A program made the translations under genes and the position numbers. Source: Eretmocerus hayati (lineage: Eukaryota > Arthropoda > Insecta > Hymenoptera > Aphelinidae). From it: DNA of 64,000 bases. The notes under the pieces were generated by a model. That model ran no database searches. It saw only the letters and a program-made list of their open reading frames with translations, and had not been told where the DNA came from. Positions within the stretch are counted from its first letter, which is position 1, and every line of letters begins with the position of its first letter. The DNA lies in assembly GCA_029851415.1 (NCBI GenBank), contig CM056742.1, forward strand, positions 149,921,121-149,985,120. The letters run 5' to 3'. Below, one piece after another: positions 58,737-64,000 of the stretch.

Positions 58737-59010
58737 GGGTGTATTCACAAATGAAGCGCATCAGCCGTGAGCCGGCGTACGCCGTGCGTGCGCTGGCGCA
58801 CGGCTCATACACTGCTTACCAAATTTGAGTCAGTTTAGGCGTTTTTCGCGTTACCAGATGATACAAAATAGAACTCGAGTTTAGCTATCAGGAACGATTA
58901 AGACGATCTCGTGGCAAACCGATGTAGAAGAGACACACAAGCGTGCTCAAATTTGGTGGGCGGCCCTTGAAACCGTGCGCCTGCTACGCGCTTCATTTGT
59001 GGACACACCC
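58737..59010. mobile_element. PIF/Harbinger-type MITE, 274 bp
   Basis: Ends GGGTGTATTCACAAATGAAG and the complement CTTCATTTGTGGACACACCC (about 26-bp TIRs with two mismatches), flanked by TAA (58734-58736, 59011-59013). The inside is GC-rich with an internal dyad (CCGTGAGCC...GGCTCA). The TAA duplication and GGG start match the MITEs at 23.4-23.9 kb. Confidence 0.88.
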
Positions 59011-59013
59011 TAA

Positions 59014-62000
59014 CCCGCACTACTCGACTCTTGTAAACTCATTTTATGAATGTGTACATGACAGTTGAGAGAAATGAATAGGCTAAGTCTATCGTGTGAT
59101 GTGGATTGGCGTCGGAACGATTGATCAAAGTTCACTTAACTAGTGGCCAGTAATGCTGTGATGGCAATGCTTGGCTTTATACATAGTCGACGATTCAACA
59201 GGTCCGATATACACGATAATGATATTCATATCTCGGGCTTTATGCAGAATCTTTTCGATGAATAGTGAATTCAATTGTTGATCGCGACGATCCTGACCTA
59301 TGATTTTGAAAATGTTATCAGAATCGTCTTAGAATCTATGTGAAAATAATTTATACATGCTGAACTTGGAAAAAATTGGAAGTTTTTAACTTTTTATGAT
59401 TCTTCCATTATACAGTGGAGTACGTTTAAGACAAAATACTTGAGACAGAAAATTGCATATTACGAAAGGAAAGTGCTCGGCCCTGTAAATCGACTATCTT
59501 AGCACTTATACATGATTCTTCCTATAATAATTCATACGAAATTCGAATAAGACGGAAAGATTTTCCCGGGCCCTTGAGCTTCGTCGACTGAAGCACTCTA
59601 ACTTAAAATTTGGTTATTGAACATGATTTTTACATTCTCATAATTTGAAGTTCCGAATTGCAAGCAGATAAATAATTTTGTACTTGTACCGGAGCATTTG
59701 TATCAAATGCTTCACTCGTGTCAGAAATGGTCCTTCGTAAAATACTATTTATTTACATGCAGTGCCATGAGACACTATCAAAATTTTATTTTTCCGTCTT
59801 AAAGAAAATTGGAACTTTCACCCTCATCAATCTCACTTTTCGTAACCTCAATGCGTTCGAGCTCAAGTTGACTTCAAGTCTCATTGAATCAATTACAAGA
59901 GTATCCGTCAGTAGAAATACAAGTGTTTGGTCAGACAAGCGTGAGGCACTTGGCTCGACTTCAACGGCGCCGGTGCTTCGAAGAGAAACGGAAACTTCTT
60001 CATCTAATTGCTCCAAGTGCTTTCCAGTATGAAAACCGAGAAACCACAAAGTAATCGAATTTTTTTTTCTTGACACAACAAAAAAAATCCAACCAACAAT
60101 CAATTATGAAACAACTCACAACTCTCTCAACACCACACGTCAGATTCAATGCATGAAGTTTGATTTAAAGTTGTATTTTACTGCAAAATACCAGCCTCTG
60201 CAGTCTGAAACTTTGCACACACGATAAAGTTTTCACTCCAGAGTTAGTCTGAAACCAACGGAATGCTGTCAATTCTGTTCTAAGCTTGCTTTTGTCAGTG
60301 TTGAACCACATATATACATATATCCATACGAGGTCATGTTGATTGAGCTTCTCTCGGACACTGTGTAATGGGATATTGCGCGACAAACACATAACTTGGC
60401 CTATGATTCGGGCGTGTGTACACAAACTCGACATAGAAACTAGCTGAAGGGGCAACGTCATATAGTATACAGCAAGTATAGAGCATAATCTCGAACGTTG
60501 ATGAGGGACGTCGACTCGTTTACATTCTCGGAGCAAAAAGTGAAACCAACGAATATGCGGGTAGACCGTTGTTTACTTTGGGGACGTGGAAAGCTAGCGC
60601 AAAGGTGGTGGCCACAAAGTTTGTCTGATATGAGAATTCATTCGTAGTTTGACCAAGGTAAACATGTCATATGCGACGATTATTATGTCAACACTGTATT
60701 ATGAAATGAGTGACAGTAGGTGACCATACTAAAACGCAATACGATGCTTTCGCATATCATGTAATTATAGTTTTGAATTATTCGATAGGTCATATCAAGT
60801 GCGTAGGAGAATTCCTTCAGTGGTCACGTTGTTTTTCAATTATTCAATACAAAACAAAGTTTTCAACTCATTAAAACCTCTACAAAAGAAAGAAGGCTCG
60901 TGGCTTCCTAGAAATTATTTAGTTCCCTGAGGCATTTTTTATTCGTATTGTTGTAAAGTGCGCGATCAATATTAAAAGTTTTGAGCTATGAGAACCTACA
61001 ATGTTTGAGCAGCTTTTGTAAGTCGTCCACTTCTTTAAAAGCACCCAAGGGTAGTGAAACGCGAATGAACTTTGTGGAATAATGATGGCAAGTTTTGAAA
61101 GATGGGCTTGATAGATGAAACTAATATAATTTGTTTTATTGCATCAAGATATAATTCTTGATAGACTTGATTTGTTGAAGATCCGATAAATGTAGCAGGA
61201 TTAAATTTGAAGACTCAAGGTAGGGTTACAACTCATCAGTATCAGAAGAGACTTGCCAAGAGATACTCCAATATTTTGAAATCAGAACTTTTCATTCCAA
61301 AATGACATTCAAAATTCATCTTTCTTTCGTGTTTGGGATACTATTTTCAGACTATTGCGAACTTTCATGCGTGCAAAACTATTCAAAAAAATTCAATCAA
61401 GATATCAGTCTTTAGCCATGGATATAGGGTAGAGTAGCGAGTAGAGTAGATAGGAATAGAGTTTTAGAACTTCAAGAGATGACGTGAAAAAACTGAAATA
61501 AAATCGTGAAAAAATATATCGATCCATGTGATGGAAAATTAATTAGAAAATTCAGAAAATAATTTAAGGATTCGTGTACGATTGATGGAAAGCCACAGTC
61601 TCGATTACTGATGAGTCAATACTATAGTAAAAATTTTGAAGGAATTGGAAAAAAAAAAGATTGAAACACTTTTTACCCATACAACCTTTTTCAAATCGAT
61701 CTCAACATTTAAAAAGACTCTCTCAACAACCGTTTTCAAATACTAGCAAATTTGGCATTGTAAGAATACCACAAAGAGAGGGATTGCAGTGCAGTAGAAA
61801 ATAATGCACACAAAGACATCAGAAACAAAGCACATACGCTCACTTACTCCTACTTTCTCGTAAATGAGACTTCCTGTGTGTATCTCCTTTTCGATTTGCC
61901 CGGAGGAAAACAGTCTTTGTTCTCCTGTAGTACATGAGTATTGTCGGTATTGGCCAATTCTCGAAAATTTATACCGACGATTACTCTCAACAATTACAAT

Positions 62001-64000
62001 TCACCGGAGTCGAGCTTTTTTACTCCGTGTTTCAATCGAGCTCTTTTCTCTAAAATTTACAGGTCAGAAACTAATTTTCAGTAGGATGTTGCGAATGAAC
62101 AAACGGTCATTTGTCCATCCACAGCATTTTTACATATTAATACTCTGTTAGTTACGAACGAATCTCTTAATCTCATCTGTTATATCAATCAGTAAATTTT
62201 GATTCTAATTCATGATTCTTAGGAACTTCAGTCGACCAAAAACTTGATCTCCGATGTTTTTTTTTTTCACAGAGTAGAAACTGTGGGAATATTCTGCAAC
62301 TAGCGTTGTGTTTCCGATTAAGAATAGTAGTATTTATGCATAAAGCAAAGGACGGGGGAACTGACAATTGATCCATGCAAACGTTGAATGATGAAAGATA
62401 ATTTGAAATGAAATTCCCGTTATTAAATCGAATGAAAGAATCTGGGTCGACCCTGGTCATCAATTAAATTATGTTATAAATAGAAAGATAAATATGAACT
62501 AGCTGGAAAAGCGCAGTGAGTTTTCAAAGCAAAACCCGAGAGTGGTCAGGTACAAACGAATAAAACGTTAACTGTTATTAATCGAATAATTCACGTGTCA
62601 AAGCATTCTGCTGACCTCTCTGAGAACTGTTCGCTCGCTACCATTTTCTCTTGGAAACCCTTACACAACCAATTTAGCAGTATTTTGCTATAAAGCCTTC
62701 CCAGAATCCGGTTTGAAATTTTCTCTGTAAATACATTTACAACATTCAAATTGGGATTTTCGAGGAAATTCACAGAGAGTTCATACATAATCCGAGTTTC
62801 TAGGATGAGAAATGAATGTTCAACACAATTACCTCTATCTTTGATTCAATTCGATGATATTTTCATTTTACGTACCTTGGGATTACTCTGTTCGAGAGTG
62901 TGCAATCAAATAATATGAATAATACGTTGGAATTCCATGAGACAAGAACGTCTATCGAAGGACTCGAAATTATCAGGTCCCTTCATGACAAAACTTCGAT
63001 GCGAAAGATACGATTTTTTTCCGTCACTTTCGCAAGATGGGAGAATTCATATCAGATGTGAAAATCTGTTGTATGATTAGTGATATACGTAATGATAGGA
63101 CAGAGTCTATTCTGATACAATTCCGATAAGTTGGATGATGATAAACATTCCAATACGAGAATAAGTAAGACTAGAAAAAGAATTTTCAACAAACACTTTC
63201 ATTCACTGCGTTGTATAAAATTTTCAAGGGAATTTGGCATGATGTAAGAGAGATAAAGTTTGGTAGAGCGATGAAAATCAACTGGACAAAATTCCCTGAT
63301 TTGTAAGTTAAAATTACAGCGAGGGCGCGCGTGCTGGGCGGCTCATATGAGCTCTGTGGGTGTCTCGTATCAGAATATGACACCACCATGTCGCGAGTCA
63401 CTCATATTATTGCGGATTGAATGCAGCAGACAGTTCGGCATAGATAAGACGCTCACAGATGGCTATATGCCCCCATAATACACTCGCGCGCACACACACA
63501 CACACATGCACTCATGGACGCATCCATGAAACGCAAGTAAGATACTCGAAACTAATGGGCAGAGCTGTATATTAATTCCCCCAAAGGTTTTTAGACGGTC
63601 GAATTCGAACGAACTAGGGTTCGGTGAAGTGTAATAAAAGCGTTTAATTACTAATTTAATAATCCTTTAATAAAAAAACACGTGACCCCAATAAAATTTT
63701 CCCAAGCTCTAAACATTTTCTCAGATGAGCGTCAAAGTCAATATTTTTAGGTTTTGAAAATGTAAATATCCATTACATGTGAATGTTCGCCTACATCAAT
63801 GCTAGTCTGAATATGCAAGCAATACGTACATCATCCTTCTCATTTGAGATGCAGTCCCAAGAGACCAATACTTCTCGCACGTCGTAAAGGTGAGAAAATT
63901 CATATCGTCAAAGATAATTCGACGTCGCCTTACTGGCTCGAGTAAATGAAATTCGATTGATTTTCCTACGTCAATACACTTTCTCGAGGTAAACAAATTG
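59014..64000. other. Intergenic or intronic DNA
   Basis: No recognised gene or element. Open frames of about 100-120 codons at 59718-60103 (both strands) and 60165-60536 (minus) lack motifs. A CA run lies at 63489-63506 next to CGCGCG. Confidence 0.5.

Noticed and set aside
60165..60536. 123-codon minus-strand open frame
   Set aside because: No recognisable domain and AT-rich codon pattern like the surrounding DNA.

Overview
This is eukaryotic nuclear DNA. It is AT-rich, has almost no long open reading frames, and is packed with degenerate transposable elements. A Copia-type LTR retrotransposon with a primer-binding site like that of Drosophila copia, non-LTR retrotransposon fragments, and many short terminal-inverted-repeat (TIR) elements with TA, TAA or TTAA target duplications point to an insect. 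Hymenoptera is possible but is not shown by the sequence. No rRNA or tRNA gene, CRISPR array or bacterial-style operon is visible. Everything here was read by eye, so element boundaries and exon calls are approximate.

Layout. 0-3.7 kb: ankyrin-repeat coding remnants (minus strand) flank a truncated Copia element (minus strand; 410-bp LTR, PBS, gag, protease, integrase). The Copia gag is split by a 120-bp MITE. 4.4-4.75 kb: a 113-codon minus-strand ORF. 4.8-6.5 kb: a 128-bp tandem satellite with a 6-unit (768-bp) higher-order repeat. 8-10 kb: MITEs, including a piggyBac-like one with intact TTAA ends. 11.4-12.05 kb: the best protein-coding candidate, a small LEA-like coiled protein with an MGCxxSK acylation start and a polyadenylation signal. 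14.8-23.9 kb: foldback elements, a 7-bp-loop palindrome carrying hammerhead-ribozyme-like cores, and two nested PIF/Harbinger-type MITEs. 24.8-25.3 kb: a G-rich degenerate short repeat. 28.5-30.9 kb and 55.7-57.4 kb: two copies of one non-LTR retrotransposon 3' half, each lying between inverted copies of an unrelated repeat. 37.9-38.6 and 52.1-53.0 kb: two copies of one TIR family. 40.15-42.93 kb: a 2.8-kb Foldback-like element with arms of about 1.35 kb. 43.3-44.3 and 58.7-59.0 kb: further TIR elements with target duplications. The remaining stretches are intergenic or intronic DNA with a few low-confidence exon-like segments and core-promoter candidates.

The strongest signals are (1) the hammerhead-like core kept in three copies of one foldback family, (2) the satellite higher-order repeat, (3) the exact nested MITE insertion, and (4) a TIR sequence shared by a Foldback-like element and a structure carrying a LINE fragment. 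Apart from the LEA-like gene and possibly the 4.4-kb ORF, there is little sign of functional protein-coding genes. The window reads as a repeat-dense, heterochromatin-like or long-intron region.
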